DNA of 64,000 nt from Corallococcus silvisoli (GCF_009909145.1 NZ_JAAAPJ010000008.1:310001-374000), one strand, 5' to 3'; positions 15,883 to 25,286 are shown, counted from the first letter of the stretch. A program made the numbers and translations. The notes: a model not told the origin generated them from the sequence alone.

Positions 15883-16033
15883 GCTGGGTCTTCCCCCTCG
15901 AACCACCGAGACGGTGGACGTTGAGGAATTATCGGCCAGCCCCGCCAGGAGTTGCGGCCTTTGCACGGCCTGGGGCCTGGACGCCCCGGGGGACGCGGGG
16001 CCCCGGCTTCACCCAGGGCCCCGGCGCCGGTGT

Positions 16034-17257
16034 CTACGCGCGGGCCTTCGGGCGCTGCTGCGGCTTGAGGATGACCTTGGTGTAGCCGTCCTTGCGCGCG
16101 TCGAACTTCTGGTAGGCGTCCGGGGCGTCGCTCAGCGGCAGGCGGTGGCTGACGATCATGCTGGGCTTCGCGCGGCCCGCGATGATGAGGTCGCGCAGGA
16201 AGTAGTTGTAGCGCTTCACCGGCGTCTGGCCGGTGCCCACGGTGATGCCCTTGTCGAACACCTTGGCCCAGGGCAGCGGGTAGATGCCCTGCTTGGCGTT
16301 CTCGTCGGGGGCGCCTGGGTCCGGGGCGATGTAGACGCCCACGACGCCAATGGAGCCCGTGGGGTTCACCAGCTCCACCAGCTGCTCCAGCACCTGGGTG
16401 GGCTTCTCCTTGCCGCCGTGCGCGTCCGCGCCCTTGTTGTCGCGCGACTGGTAGCCCACGGCGTCGATGCCGCACATCACGCCCAGGGCCTTCTCCTCAC
16501 CCGGCCGCAGCGCGCCCATGATGAGCGGGTTCTTGCGGCGCAGCTCGATGATCTGCTTCACCGGATCGCCCTTCGTGAAGTCGATGGGGATGGCGCCCAT
16601 CTCCTTCACCTTGGCCAGGCGCTCCGGGACGCTGTCCACCACGTAGACCTCCGACGCGCCCCGCAGGAGCGCGCAGTAGCCCGCGAGCAGGCCCACCGGA
16701 CCGGCGCCGAAGACCGCCACCGTGCTGCCCGGCCGCACGTTCGCGAGCTCGGTGCCGTGGTAGGCGGTCGGGAACACGTCCGACAGGAGGAGGAAGTCAT
16801 CTTCCAAGGCGTCGCCCGGCTGGCCGGGCAGCTTCAAGCAGTTGAAGTCCGCCCAGGGCACCCGCAGCAGCTCCGCCTGTCCGCCGCGGTAGGGGCCCAT
16901 GCCCGCGTAGCCGTAGCCCGCGTGGGGCGCGTCGGGGTTGGCGACGAGGCAAGCCTCCGTCCGGCCGCGCACACAGTCGAAGCAGGTGCCGCAGGCGATG
17001 TTGAAGGGCAGCACCACGCGGTCCCCCTTCTTGATGCCCACCACGCCAGGGCCCACCTGCTCCACGACGCCCATGTTCTCGTGGCCGAACACCTGCCCGG
17101 CCTTGGACGCGGTGCGGCCCTCGTACATGTGCAGGTCGCTGCCGCAGATGCCCGCGGAGGTGACGCGGATGATGGCGTCGGTGGGGGCCTCCACCTTTGG
17201 ATCCTCGACCTCTTCGACCTTCACCTGGCTGTTCTGCTTGTAGACGACGGCGAGCAT
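16034..17257 (-). CDS. fdhA: Glutathione-independent formaldehyde dehydrogenase (zinc MDR family)
   Basis: A 407-residue zinc alcohol-dehydrogenase-family enzyme. The catalytic zinc site uses Cys38 (GICGSDLHMYEGR), His59 and Glu60 (GHENMG). The structural zinc site has four Cys at residues 89, 92, 95 and 103 (CGTCFDC...C). The Rossmann motif FGAGPVGLLAGY is near residue 182. The long insert with DAVGYQSRDNKGADAHG and the NPTGSIGVVGVYIAPDPGA segment are typical of the Pseudomonas-type formaldehyde dismutase/dehydrogenase group, which keeps NAD bound. It oxidises formaldehyde to formate in the cytoplasm. A dyad lies just upstream at 17286-17308 and may control it. It appears monocistronic. Confidence 0.9.
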   Translation of the reverse strand: MLAVVYKQNSQVKVEEVEDPKVEAPTDAIIRVTSAGICGSDLHMYEGRTASKAGQVFGHENMGVVEQVGPGVVGIKKGDRVVLPFNIACGTCFDCVRGRTEACLVANPDAPHAGYGYAGMGPYRGGQAELLRVPWADFNCLKLPGQPGDALEDDFLLLSDVFPTAYHGTELANVRPGSTVAVFGAGPVGLLAGYCALLRGASEVYVVDSVPERLAKVKEMGAIPIDFTKGDPVKQIIELRRKNPLIMGALRPGEEKALGVMCGIDAVGYQSRDNKGADAHGGKEKPTQVLEQLVELVNPTGSIGVVGVYIAPDPGAPDENAKQGIYPLPWAKVFDKGITVGTGQTPVKRYNYFLRDLIIAGRAKPSMIVSHRLPLSDAPDAYQKFDARKDGYTKVILKPQQRPKARA

Positions 17258-17285
17258 GGGCTTCTCCCGGATTCAAGGCGGTGGC

Positions 17286-17308
17286 GCGACCCACCAATAG
17301 TGGGTCGC
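17286..17308. promoter_or_regulatory. 9-bp dyad upstream of formaldehyde dehydrogenase
   Basis: GCGACCCAC, five bases, then GTGGGTCGC form a perfect inverted repeat 29 bases before the dehydrogenase start (minus strand). The position suits an operator overlapping the promoter or 5' leader. It has no T-run for termination of the upstream MATE gene, though weak terminator activity cannot be excluded. Confidence 0.4.
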
Positions 17309-17432
17309 CTCGCTTCCAGGAGAAGGGGCCGGGCCACGGGCCTGGCCGGACGCCCCGTGCAAGAGTGCAGGGCAGGCGCGCGGCGGAGCCCGGCTTCCCC
17401 GGGAGGTGACCGGGGAAGGCAGGGCGTCGCCC

Positions 17433-18815
17433 TCAGTGCGCCATCACCGCGGGCGCCTCGGCGGGCGACACCAGCGACTGGCGCTCCCATGCACGGCTGC
17501 GCCAGCGCAGCCACATGGCCAGCCCGCGCGTCCATTCATCCGCGGCCACCGCCAGCCACACGCCCGCGAGCCCCAGGTTCAGGTGGAACACCAGGAAGTA
17601 GCCCAGGGGCAGGCTCATGCAGACCATGGACAGCATCGCCATCATCACCGGGAAGGTGGCGTCCCCCGCGGCGCGCAGCGCGTTCACCAGCACCAGGTTG
17701 AACGAGCGCCCCGTCTCCAGCAGCAGGCTCAGGACGAGCACCTGCGACGTCATCCGCAGGATGTCGCCGTCGTGGGTGAAGAGGCGGATCAGCGGCTCGC
17801 GGAAGACGATGGCCGTCAGGTCCACCGCCACGGTGATGCCGATGCTCCACTTGAGGCTCTTGAGCACGCGCGCATAGGCGTCCTGGGAGCGGCTCGCGCC
17901 CACCAGCCGCCCGACGATGATGGCCGTGCCCATGCCAATGGCGAGGCTGCACAGGAAGACGTACTGGGACATCGCGTTGGCGTACTGGCGGGACGCCAGC
18001 GCCGTGGGGCCCAGGTACGTCACGTAGTAGAGGAACACCGTCTGGCACGCGTGGTAGGTCATCTGCTCCACCGCGGACGGCACGCCCACGCGGAGGATCT
18101 TCCGGACGTACTCCCGCGTCAGCGCCACGAAGTCCCGGCGCGCCATGCGCACGTCCATCACCCGCCAGAGCATCCACCCGAACACGCCCAGCGCCGCCGC
18201 GCGGCTGAAGACCGTGGACATCGCCGCGCCCGCCACGCCGTGCGCGCTCACGCCGAAGTGCCCGAAGATGAGCACCCAGTTGCCCAGCACGTGCACCACG
18301 TTCATGCCCAGCGCCACGTACATGGACTGCCGCGTGAAGCCATACGTGCGGATGAGGCTGGAGAAGACGTTGATGAGCGCCTGGAGGAACAGGAACCCGC
18401 CCGCGATGTGCCAGTAGGTGCTCGCGTACGCCAGCGTCTGGGGCTCCAGGTTCATCCGCCCCAGGATGGCGTCCGCGGACAGGAGCAGCCCGCCGCTCAC
18501 CGCCAGCCCCAGGAGGAAGTTCATCGTGATGGCCTGCGCCGCGATGCGCGCGGCCTCCGCGCTCCGCTTCGCGCCCAGGTACTGGGACACGACGATGGAG
18601 GCGCCGTGGCTCACCACCTCCATGATGAGGATGCAGATGAAGACGTACTGGTTGACGACGCCCACCGCGGAGACGGCTGCGTCCGACACACCGCTGAGCA
18701 TCAGCGTGTCCGCCGTGCCCATCAGCATGAAGAGGAAGATTTCGAAGAAGATGGGCCAGGTCAGCCGGAACAGGCCCGGCTCCCGGGGAGGATGCGTCTG
18801 GACTTCAGTGTGCAT
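17433..18815 (-). CDS. MATE-family multidrug/Na+ efflux transporter
   Basis: A 460-residue membrane protein with twelve predicted helices in two similar halves, the length and layout of NorM-type MATE exporters. Family-like segments include LTWPIFFEIFLFMLMGTADTLMLS in the first helix pair, YLGAKRSAEAARIAAQA after helix 2, and the second-half counterpart IGMGTAIIVGRLVGASRSQDAYA. Such proteins export cationic drugs or metabolites using a sodium or proton gradient in the inner membrane. ATG 18815 precedes MHTEVQTHPPREPGLFRLTW, a normal short cytoplasmic head. It sits between formaldehyde dehydrogenase and the FUSC transporter on the same strand, but the gaps (about 170-175 bases) suggest separate transcription. 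Confidence 0.92.
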   Translation of the reverse strand: MHTEVQTHPPREPGLFRLTWPIFFEIFLFMLMGTADTLMLSGVSDAAVSAVGVVNQYVFICILIMEVVSHGASIVVSQYLGAKRSAEAARIAAQAITMNFLLGLAVSGGLLLSADAILGRMNLEPQTLAYASTYWHIAGGFLFLQALINVFSSLIRTYGFTRQSMYVALGMNVVHVLGNWVLIFGHFGVSAHGVAGAAMSTVFSRAAALGVFGWMLWRVMDVRMARRDFVALTREYVRKILRVGVPSAVEQMTYHACQTVFLYYVTYLGPTALASRQYANAMSQYVFLCSLAIGMGTAIIVGRLVGASRSQDAYARVLKSLKWSIGITVAVDLTAIVFREPLIRLFTHDGDILRMTSQVLVLSLLLETGRSFNLVLVNALRAAGDATFPVMMAMLSMVCMSLPLGYFLVFHLNLGLAGVWLAVAADEWTRGLAMWLRWRSRAWERQSLVSPAEAPAVMAH

Positions 18816-18985
18816 GGATGCGCCGCGTCAGGTGGTCCCACTGTGCGCGCGCGATTTTTCGTTTTCAACCCGAAGCGGGGGCCGGTTGCTTGTCCGGTGC
18901 TTGCTTGGGGCTGAAAGAGTGAGACGCGGGCCTACGAGTTTGTCGGACGTGTCACGGCGTCTGTCCGTCTGTTCCGCTCGTTCCG

Positions 18986-21220
18986 TCAGGGACCGTTGAG
19001 CGCGGAGGGCTGGACCTCGGGCGTGGAGAGCGGGGCGGCCTCCAGGCGTCGGGTCGCGGCGGCGTGGAGCACGGAGAGCTGGCGCCCGAGCCGTTCGAGC
19101 TGTGATTGGAGCAGGGGGGCTTCCGCGGCCAGCGCGGCGCCGGCGGCGTCCGGGGTGGGGACGTTCCAGCCGATGAGCGCGTCCAGCGAGGGCAGGGGCC
19201 GGGGGCGGCGGCCGTGGAGCACCGCGTCCGCCAGGTCCTCCATCGCGCCGTCCATGGCCCGTGCGTAGCGCTCCAGGGCCTCGCGCACCGCGGGCGTGGT
19301 GGGCACGGAGCGCCGCGACGCGAGCAGGGTGCAGACGGCGGCGAACCTCCGGGTGAAGGCGAGCAGCGTCATCAGGGGCTCCAGCGCCTCGGTGCGCCAG
19401 CGCGGCTCGTTGAGCAGGCGCTGGAAGGACGTCTCCGCGTTGATGGTCGCGAGCCCCAGCTTGCGGCGGACCTCCGCGAGCGCTGCCCCGGCGGGGGGCT
19501 CGCCCCGCTGCCAGGCCGCGCTCAGCACGGCGAAGAACTCCCGGTCCGCGCGCAGGGCCTCGGCCATCTGCGTGGGGAAGCGCTCCTCCTCCGAGCGCTG
19601 CCACAGGAAGAAGGTGCCCGCGAGCGCCAGCGCTCCACCGATGAGCGTGTTGACGATTCGCACCGTCGCCAGCGTCCAGTCCCCGCTGCCCATCTCCGCG
19701 AGCAGCACGAAGGTGAGCGTGGCGAAGACGGTGAACAGCCCGTAGTTGAGCGGGATGAGGCTCACGCACAGGGCGGCGGTGCAGAACAGGAGCGCCATCA
19801 GCGCATGCGGGTCCTGGAGCCACGACGCGACGGCGATGGCGAGCAGCCCGCCCACCACCGTCCCCAGCACGCGCTGGAGGGCCTTGAGGAAGGTGGGCCC
19901 GGTGTACGGCTGCATGACGGTGAGGACGGTGAGGGTGACCCAGTAGCCGTGGTTCGGCCGGAAGACGCTGGCGATCCACACCGCCGCCGTGGTGGTGAGG
20001 CCCACGCGCAGGGCGTGCCGCAGCACCTCCGAGCCCAGCGTGAGGTGCGCGCGCACGGGCTCCAGCAGGGACGGGGAGGCCTCCTCGGCCAGCTCGCGCG
20101 CGGGCGGCGGCATTCCCGCCGTGGGAGGGCCGGGCAGCCGGCACGCGGTGTCCAGCGCCACGTCCGCGCGCTCGCGCATCTCCGTGAGCAGCCGCGCGAC
20201 GTCCAGCAGCCGGGCCCGCTCCAGCCGCGTCACGAGGCCCCGCGCGTCCAGGTCGGTGAGCGCGTCGCGCACCGCGCGCCCGTCCCACTCCGGCCGCGGC
20301 CTGCGGCTGTGGCCCTCCACCTGCACCAGCCGCACCAGGTCGCGCGCGGTGTTCGCGCAGTCCAGCAGGGCCACGGCCACCGCGGCCCTCGGGTCCGCGA
20401 CGGGGCCGCTCACCGGGGGGCCCAGGCTCTCCAGGTCCTCACCCAGGGCGATGAGCCCCATGAACATCGCGTCCGCGCCCTCCAGCAGCACCAGCAGCCG
20501 TTCGCCGCGGCCCCGCTCGCCGCGGCCCTGGCGCGTGGCGGTGAGCGTGGTGCGCGCCAGCTCCAGCGTCTCTCGGATGCGCCCGTGCTGCTCCTGCATG
20601 AGCGCCTGCCACGTGTCCTCGAGTCCCGCCTGGGCCACGCGCGACATGGCTTCCGCGTAGTCCGCCACCGCGTCGAAGCACGCCGCCACCGCCTTTCGCG
20701 CGGGCCGGTAGGGGCGGATGGGCCAGAGCACCAGCGACAGCACCATGGCCCACGCCGCTCCACCCAGGAGCGCGGCGCCCGACTCGAGCGCGCCCAGGGC
20801 GCTGTCCGCGGGCAGCGCCAGGGCGATGACGAAGGTGGTGGCGGCGATGTTGCCGGTGAGGTTCGCCGCGGCGCCGTACACGCCCGCGAAGCTCCACGCC
20901 GTCACCCACAGCAGGGCGGCGGGGATGGCCAGCGCGGGGTGCATGCCCGCGAGGCTGCCCAGCACCGCGGCCGCCGCCGCGGCCACCGCCGTGCCGCCCA
21001 TGGCACGGAAGCGGGCGTGGTAGGAGCCGCCCTTGTCGACGAAGGACGTGTTGAAGCCGCCCACCGCGAGCCACAGGCCGCCAGGCAGATTCAGCGCGCT
21101 GCCCACGACGGTGGGCACGAAGAACGCGAGCGCGGCCCGCAAGCCCGCCTTCGCCGACGGCCGCACCGGGGCGAAGCGGGCCACGGCCTTGGCATGCTCC
21201 AGGAACTGACGGCGAATCAC
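18986..21220 (-). CDS. FUSC-family (YccS/aromatic-acid-exporter-like) membrane protein
   Basis: This protein has two repeats of a membrane block plus a cytoplasmic helical domain. The first block is near the N-terminus (AGLRAALAFFVPTVVGSALN... GGTAVAAAAAAVLGSLAGMHP). The second block contains the FUSC signature-like FRPNHGYWVTLTVLTVMQPYTGPTFLKALQRVLGTVVGG. Related proteins (YccS, AaeB) are inner-membrane exporters of aromatic acids or related compounds. The start is uncertain: I propose GTG 21220 (VIRRQFLEHAKAVARF), behind GGGGGA, giving 744 residues, close to family length. The frame remains open to 21670, but that ~150-codon extension is an Arg/Pro/Ala-rich stretch with no ATG until much later and overlaps the divergent gene's promoter. 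Confidence 0.83.
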   Translation of the reverse strand: MIRRQFLEHAKAVARFAPVRPSAKAGLRAALAFFVPTVVGSALNLPGGLWLAVGGFNTSFVDKGGSYHARFRAMGGTAVAAAAAAVLGSLAGMHPALAIPAALLWVTAWSFAGVYGAAANLTGNIAATTFVIALALPADSALGALESGAALLGGAAWAMVLSLVLWPIRPYRPARKAVAACFDAVADYAEAMSRVAQAGLEDTWQALMQEQHGRIRETLELARTTLTATRQGRGERGRGERLLVLLEGADAMFMGLIALGEDLESLGPPVSGPVADPRAAVAVALLDCANTARDLVRLVQVEGHSRRPRPEWDGRAVRDALTDLDARGLVTRLERARLLDVARLLTEMRERADVALDTACRLPGPPTAGMPPPARELAEEASPSLLEPVRAHLTLGSEVLRHALRVGLTTTAAVWIASVFRPNHGYWVTLTVLTVMQPYTGPTFLKALQRVLGTVVGGLLAIAVASWLQDPHALMALLFCTAALCVSLIPLNYGLFTVFATLTFVLLAEMGSGDWTLATVRIVNTLIGGALALAGTFFLWQRSEEERFPTQMAEALRADREFFAVLSAAWQRGEPPAGAALAEVRRKLGLATINAETSFQRLLNEPRWRTEALEPLMTLLAFTRRFAAVCTLLASRRSVPTTPAVREALERYARAMDGAMEDLADAVLHGRRPRPLPSLDALIGWNVPTPDAAGAALAAEAPLLQSQLERLGRQLSVLHAAATRRLEAAPLSTPEVQPSALNGP

Positions 21221-21668
21221 CCATCCCCCATAGAGCAACGCCTCCAGGGGGGCCACCGGAATCCGGGGCCGGCGCCCGCCGGATGTCACTCCGCGGAAGG
21301 TGCGCCCCGCCGTGCGCGGCTTGCTGGACCGCGGGTCCTGAGCCGCCAGGGAGGATAACCACGGAGGACGGACGACCTCCTTCGTCGGACGCGTGGCACG
21401 GCGCACCGAGGCCCGCCACGTCGCCTCCCACGCCCTCAGGGAAGCGGCTCGCGGGCGCGCTTCCGGAGGCGTGCCACCCGGAGGCGGCCGTGGGGCCCGG
21501 ACGCACGCCTCGCGGCGGGGAGCATGGCCGGCCCCCGCCCTCCGAGCGGCCGGCGGGGGCCTCACGCCGGCCGCGGGGTGGGCATCATCTCCTTCGAGGT
21601 GGGGCGCGTGGCCAGCCCGGCGGCCGGGCCCCAGCAGTCGGCCGGCCGGGCGCTCGGAGGGTTGGGAC
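21221..21668. other. Divergent GC-rich leader region with hairpin
   Basis: This is the spacer between the proposed FUSC start and the ATP-grasp gene. It is extremely GC-rich and contains a strong hairpin at 21530-21561: GGCCCCCGCC, a 12-base loop, then GGCGGGGGCC. Several further CCGGCC-type repeats lie in 21600-21660. Both frames across it are open only because stops are rare at this GC; neither reads like protein. The hairpin lies ~110 bases before the ATP-grasp start and could be a leader structure. Confidence 0.45.
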
Positions 21669-22814
21669 ATGGAGACGGAGACTCACCGCGAACGCATTCC
21701 CCCGGACGAGGCGCCCGCGCCGGTCGCGGTGCTCTTCCAGGCGCTGCCGGCGCCGGTCATCGACGGCGTGCGCAAGCCCACCAAGCCCGGAGGCTACGCG
21801 GACAGCGGCGCGGACATCGCGTACGCGCTGCGGGAGGCGGGGTGCCCCGTGGTGACGCCGGTGGCGAACCCCGACCCGCGCGTGCAGGAGGACTGGGTGT
21901 TCGGCGACGACGCGGCCGGCATCGCGGCGGCGCGCGCGGCGGGGGCCCGCATGCTGTGGGCGAACACCGTGTTGTTCACGGGCCACCCCCTGGAGGCCGT
22001 GCTGAAGGACGTGTGGGTGGTGGGCCAGGAGCCCCGCACGGTGGAGACCTTCGACGACAAGGGCGTGACCAACGCGACGCTGCGCCGCGCGGGGTGCCCC
22101 GTCGCCGCGTCGGTCCTCGTGAGCGCCTGCGCCGCGCCGGGGCGCCTGGGCGTGGACCGGCTGGCCGCCGCGGACCTGGAGGCGCGGGGCCTGCGCTTCC
22201 CGCTGATGCTCAAGCCGCTGCGGGGCCGGGGCAGCCAGGGCGTGGTGCGCGTGAGGGGCCTCGCGGAGCTCCAGGAGGTGGCGCGGCGGCTGCTGGCCGC
22301 CAGGGAGGACGGGGGGCCGCGCTTCGGCGACACGCTCCTGCTGGAGCAGTACCTGGACGGCGAGGAGCTCACCGTGACGGTGATGCCACCCGGGGCCTTC
22401 GAGCGGGAGGGCGTCCCGGATGGGGGGCTGTCCCCCTGGTGCCTGCCGCCCGTGCGCCGCTTCCACCACCAGGACGGCGTGGCGCCCTACTGCGGCGAGG
22501 TGGCGGTGCTGGACAACAGCGAGCCGCTGTCGCCGTCCGCGCGAAGGGAGCCCCGGGTGCAGGCGCTGGTGGCCGAGTGCGTGCGCGCGGCCCGGGTGCT
22601 GGACGTGGCGGCGCCCATCCGCATCGACTGCCGGAGCGACGAGCTGGGGACGTTCCAGCTCTTCGACCTCAACCTGAAGCCGAACATGAACGGGCCGGGG
22701 CGCCCCGGCCGCGAGCGGGAGGACAGCCTCGTGGCCCTCTCCGCGCGGGCCTTCGGCTGGTCCTTCACGCAGCTGGTCGTCCAGCTGACCCGGCAGGCCT
22801 GGCGGAGGCGGTAG
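21669..22814 (+). CDS. ATP-grasp ligase (D-Ala-D-Ala ligase-like)
   Basis: A 381-residue ATP-grasp enzyme beginning METETHRERIPPDE. The N-terminal third is a pre-ATP-grasp domain (VAVLFQALPAPVIDGVRKPTKPGGYADSGADIAYALREAGCPVV). The core has VETFDDKGVTNATLRRAGCPV, a lysine/loop segment FPLMLKPLRGRGSQGVVRVR, the strand LLLEQYLDGEELTVTVMP, and the metal-binding end FDLNLKPNMNGPGR (Asp/Asn ligands). ATP-grasp enzymes join a carboxylate to an amine or thiol through acyl phosphate. The substrates here are unknown: the neighbours are a divergent FUSC exporter and a protease, and no cell-wall genes are adjacent. It could be a peptide or amino-acid ligase whose product is exported by FUSC; that link is speculation from divergence only. 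Confidence 0.83.
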   Translation: METETHRERIPPDEAPAPVAVLFQALPAPVIDGVRKPTKPGGYADSGADIAYALREAGCPVVTPVANPDPRVQEDWVFGDDAAGIAAARAAGARMLWANTVLFTGHPLEAVLKDVWVVGQEPRTVETFDDKGVTNATLRRAGCPVAASVLVSACAAPGRLGVDRLAAADLEARGLRFPLMLKPLRGRGSQGVVRVRGLAELQEVARRLLAAREDGGPRFGDTLLLEQYLDGEELTVTVMPPGAFEREGVPDGGLSPWCLPPVRRFHHQDGVAPYCGEVAVLDNSEPLSPSARREPRVQALVAECVRAARVLDVAAPIRIDCRSDELGTFQLFDLNLKPNMNGPGRPGREREDSLVALSARAFGWSFTQLVVQLTRQAWRRR

Positions 22815-22865
22815 GGGGCGGAAGCGGGGCGCGCGCGGTGCCCGGGCGGCCCGTGAAAGCATCGA

Positions 22866-22894
22866 AGGGGTCCAGGCGATGTGCCTGGACCCCT
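22866..22894. terminator. Perfect 12-bp hairpin between convergent genes
   Basis: AGGGGTCCAGGC, loop GATGT, GCCTGGACCCCT form a perfect 12-bp stem midway between the ends of the ATP-grasp gene (plus) and the M28 protease gene (minus). No clear T-run follows on either strand, but position and stem strength support a bidirectional terminator. Confidence 0.7.
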
Positions 22895-22926
22895 CCGCGT
22901 CATCCCTTCACGTCAGGGACAGGGGC

Positions 22927-24984
22927 TCACTGGACGGCGAACACCAGGTCGTCGCGGTCGTTGTAGCTGTTGGAGACGCACGCGCTGGTGGGGCTGCCGG
23001 TGCCGTAGCGGAACTGCGCGCGCACGGCCTGCGCGGTGCCCGTGGGCAGGGTGTACGTGGCCGACAGCGTCTGGGAGCCGGCGACCGTCGGGGTGAGGGT
23101 GGTGATGAGCGTCCAGGTGGGCGTCGTCGCGTTGGCGTTGGCCGTGTAGTACAGGTCCAGGCGGTCCGAGGACGGGCTGGCGTAGGCCCACACCTTGGCC
23201 TCCACCTTCACCTGCTTGCCCGCGGCGAAGTTGGAGCCGTCCACGGTGGACACCTTGAGGGCGTCCACGGACTCGTCGCCATGGTAGCTGCCTTCGCTGC
23301 CGTCGCCGCAGGTGCCGCGCAGCGTGTTGGGCTGGTTGGGCTCCGCGCCGCCGGACAGGTTGCCGCGGCCGTTGAAGAGCGTGCCGCTGTCGCAGGTGGC
23401 CGCCACGGCGCTGCAGCGCACCGTCTTGAGCGTGGCGTCGTAGGTGCCGGACGTGGACACGTTCGACACCGTCACCGTGTTGGTGGAGGTGGTGGCGGTG
23501 TTGCCCGCGCCGTCATGTGCCTTGGCCGCCACGGTGTGGCTGCCGTTGGCCACCGTGCGGCTGTCCCACGCGAAGGTGTAGGGCGCGGAGACGACCGTGG
23601 CCTTCACCGCGCCGTCCACCAGGAACTCCACCTTGCTCACGCCCACGTTGTCGCTGGCCGTCGCGGTGAGGTTCGTGGTGCCCGTCACCGTCGCGCCGTT
23701 GGTGGGCGAGGTGAGCGACACGGTGGGGGGCGTGGTGTCCGTGGGCAGGCCGGGGATGGTGCCCTTGCCCAGCTCCGCCAGGTACGCGGCGCCAATGCGC
23801 GCGAACTTCAGCGCGTTGTTCGCGTTGTTGCCGCTGGTGCCGTCGGTGCTGTTGGCCAGCGTGTCGTTGGCCGTGTGGATGTAGGGGTTGTCCTGGTTCA
23901 TCAGCGCCTCGAACGGGATGGACGCCGGGTAGCCCTGGCTGTTCCACGACGCGTGGTCGGAGCACCCGTAGCCGCACGTGATGTTGGTGCGCGTGTAGCC
24001 CGTGTACGTGTCGATGAGGTTGCCCAGGAACGTGTTCTGCGCCGCGTTGGTGTTGTCGGTGACGAGCGTCACCTCCACCGTGGAGCCGCGGTAGTTGGTC
24101 ATGTCCAGCTGGAGCACGCCCACCACGTTGACCGCCGCGGCCTTGTGCGCCTGCGCGATGGCCTGCGAGCCATAGAGGCCCACCTCCTCCGCCGCGTACG
24201 CCATGAACTTCACCGTGCGCGCGGGCTTGTAGCCCTTGGCCATCGCGACGCGGAAGACCTCGGAGAGGGTGGCGATACCGGAGGCGTCGTCATCCGCGCC
24301 CGGCGCGGTCGCCGAGGGCCGGCTGGAGGTGGGCACGGTGATGTTGATGGAGTCCAGGTGGCCGCCAATCACCACCACCTCGTCCGGGTAGACGGTGCCG
24401 GTGATGGTCGCGATGACGGAGGGCTGGCTCCAGCCGGAGTGCGTGTACAGCTGCACGCTCACGTCGCCGCGCCCGCTGGCGTACGACTCCCAGGTGCTCT
24501 TGAGCCAGTCCGCCGACTGCGTCCCGCCGGTGGAGCCGTTGTAGTAGCGGTTCGTGTAGCTGGACAGCTGGGTGATGGTGCTGCGCAGCGTGGCCTCCTG
24601 CAGGCCGGAGAACAGCGCGTTGACCACCGGCGCGTTGTCCAGCGTGTACGTCACCAGCGACTGCGGCGCGGCGGGCGCGGGCTCCAGCGCCGCGAGCGCC
24701 GCCTCCTGCGTGTCGTGCGCGAGGAAGCCCGCGCAGCGGTGATACTGGTCATGCATGATGGCCGACACGTCCCCCAGCTGCGACTCGCGCAGCTTGAGCA
24801 CGCTCACGCCGTTCGCCTCGCGCACCAGCGTGGGCGCGGCGCCCGTCGTGCGCAGCGACGTGCGCAGCGTGCTCAGCGTCTCCGAGCCCACCGTGATGTA
24901 GACCTCCTTCTCGCGCGGCTGTTCGGCGGAGGCGGTGGCGCAGCACAGCGACAGGACGACGGGGGCCAATCTCTTCAAACGCAT
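22927..24984 (-). CDS. Secreted M28-family zinc aminopeptidase with Ig-like and C-terminal domains
   Basis: The start is ATG 24984 (MRLKRLAPVVLSLCCATASA), which gives a clean signal peptide and has GGAGCGGAAC upstream; the product has 685 residues. A propeptide-like region (~100 residues) precedes the M28 domain. All five expected zinc ligands are visible: GGHLDS, GADDDASG, AYAAEEVGLYGS, LQLDMTNY and CSDHASW. An Ig-like domain follows (PPTVSLTSPTNGATVTGTTN... DNVGVSKVEFLVDG). The last ~150 residues (GGAEPNQPNT... SYNDRDDL) form a domain also present at the end of the M36 protease nearby. It probably works outside the cell, releasing amino acids from peptides during predation. Confidence 0.92.
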   Translation of the reverse strand: MRLKRLAPVVLSLCCATASAEQPREKEVYITVGSETLSTLRTSLRTTGAAPTLVREANGVSVLKLRESQLGDVSAIMHDQYHRCAGFLAHDTQEAALAALEPAPAAPQSLVTYTLDNAPVVNALFSGLQEATLRSTITQLSSYTNRYYNGSTGGTQSADWLKSTWESYASGRGDVSVQLYTHSGWSQPSVIATITGTVYPDEVVVIGGHLDSINITVPTSSRPSATAPGADDDASGIATLSEVFRVAMAKGYKPARTVKFMAYAAEEVGLYGSQAIAQAHKAAAVNVVGVLQLDMTNYRGSTVEVTLVTDNTNAAQNTFLGNLIDTYTGYTRTNITCGYGCSDHASWNSQGYPASIPFEALMNQDNPYIHTANDTLANSTDGTSGNNANNALKFARIGAAYLAELGKGTIPGLPTDTTPPTVSLTSPTNGATVTGTTNLTATASDNVGVSKVEFLVDGAVKATVVSAPYTFAWDSRTVANGSHTVAAKAHDGAGNTATTSTNTVTVSNVSTSGTYDATLKTVRCSAVAATCDSGTLFNGRGNLSGGAEPNQPNTLRGTCGDGSEGSYHGDESVDALKVSTVDGSNFAAGKQVKVEAKVWAYASPSSDRLDLYYTANANATTPTWTLITTLTPTVAGSQTLSATYTLPTGTAQAVRAQFRYGTGSPTSACVSNSYNDRDDLVFAVQ

Positions 24985-25286
24985 GTTCCGCTCCGATTGC
25001 AGGCGAAGGCTCGCGCTGCCGGAAGGCACGGTGGAAATCCGCCCACGTCCCGGTTCGGACGGAGGCGTCCAGACCCGTGGGGCGGGGCGCATCCTGTGGA
25101 ATTCAAGATGGTCGAGTCAAGACTGAGAGCATCGTGAAACAGGATGAGACAGGCTAAGCCGGAGGGAAATGACGCACACGGGCCGCGTGTGGGTGCCTCG
25201 CGGATGGGCTCACGCGGGGGGCCATCACGGACCGGTGACGGGGTGACATGGGTGTGGAGGGAGGGGCGCCGGGACGGCGCGGGACA
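24985..25286. other. Intergenic region upstream of M28 protease
   Basis: This region lies between the M28 gene start and the stop of the small gene at 25287. On the minus strand it holds a candidate promoter for the protease, AGTCAA/ATCCTG as written on the plus strand (TTGACT and CAGGAT on the minus, spacing 18, at 25091-25120), which would give a leader of about 100 bases. I see nothing else convincing. Confidence 0.35.

Noticed and set aside
15883..15966. Upstream start of the 341-aa protein at ATG 15966, adding MQRPQLLAGLADNSS.
   Set aside because: It has no ribosome site, whereas ATG 15882 has a well-spaced GGGGGAAG.
21221..21670. An N-terminal extension of about 150 codons for the FUSC protein, starting at ATG 21670.
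   Set aside because: The extension is Arg/Pro/Ala-rich low complexity, has no family similarity and overlaps the start of the divergent ATP-grasp gene. GTG 21220 gives a normal family length.
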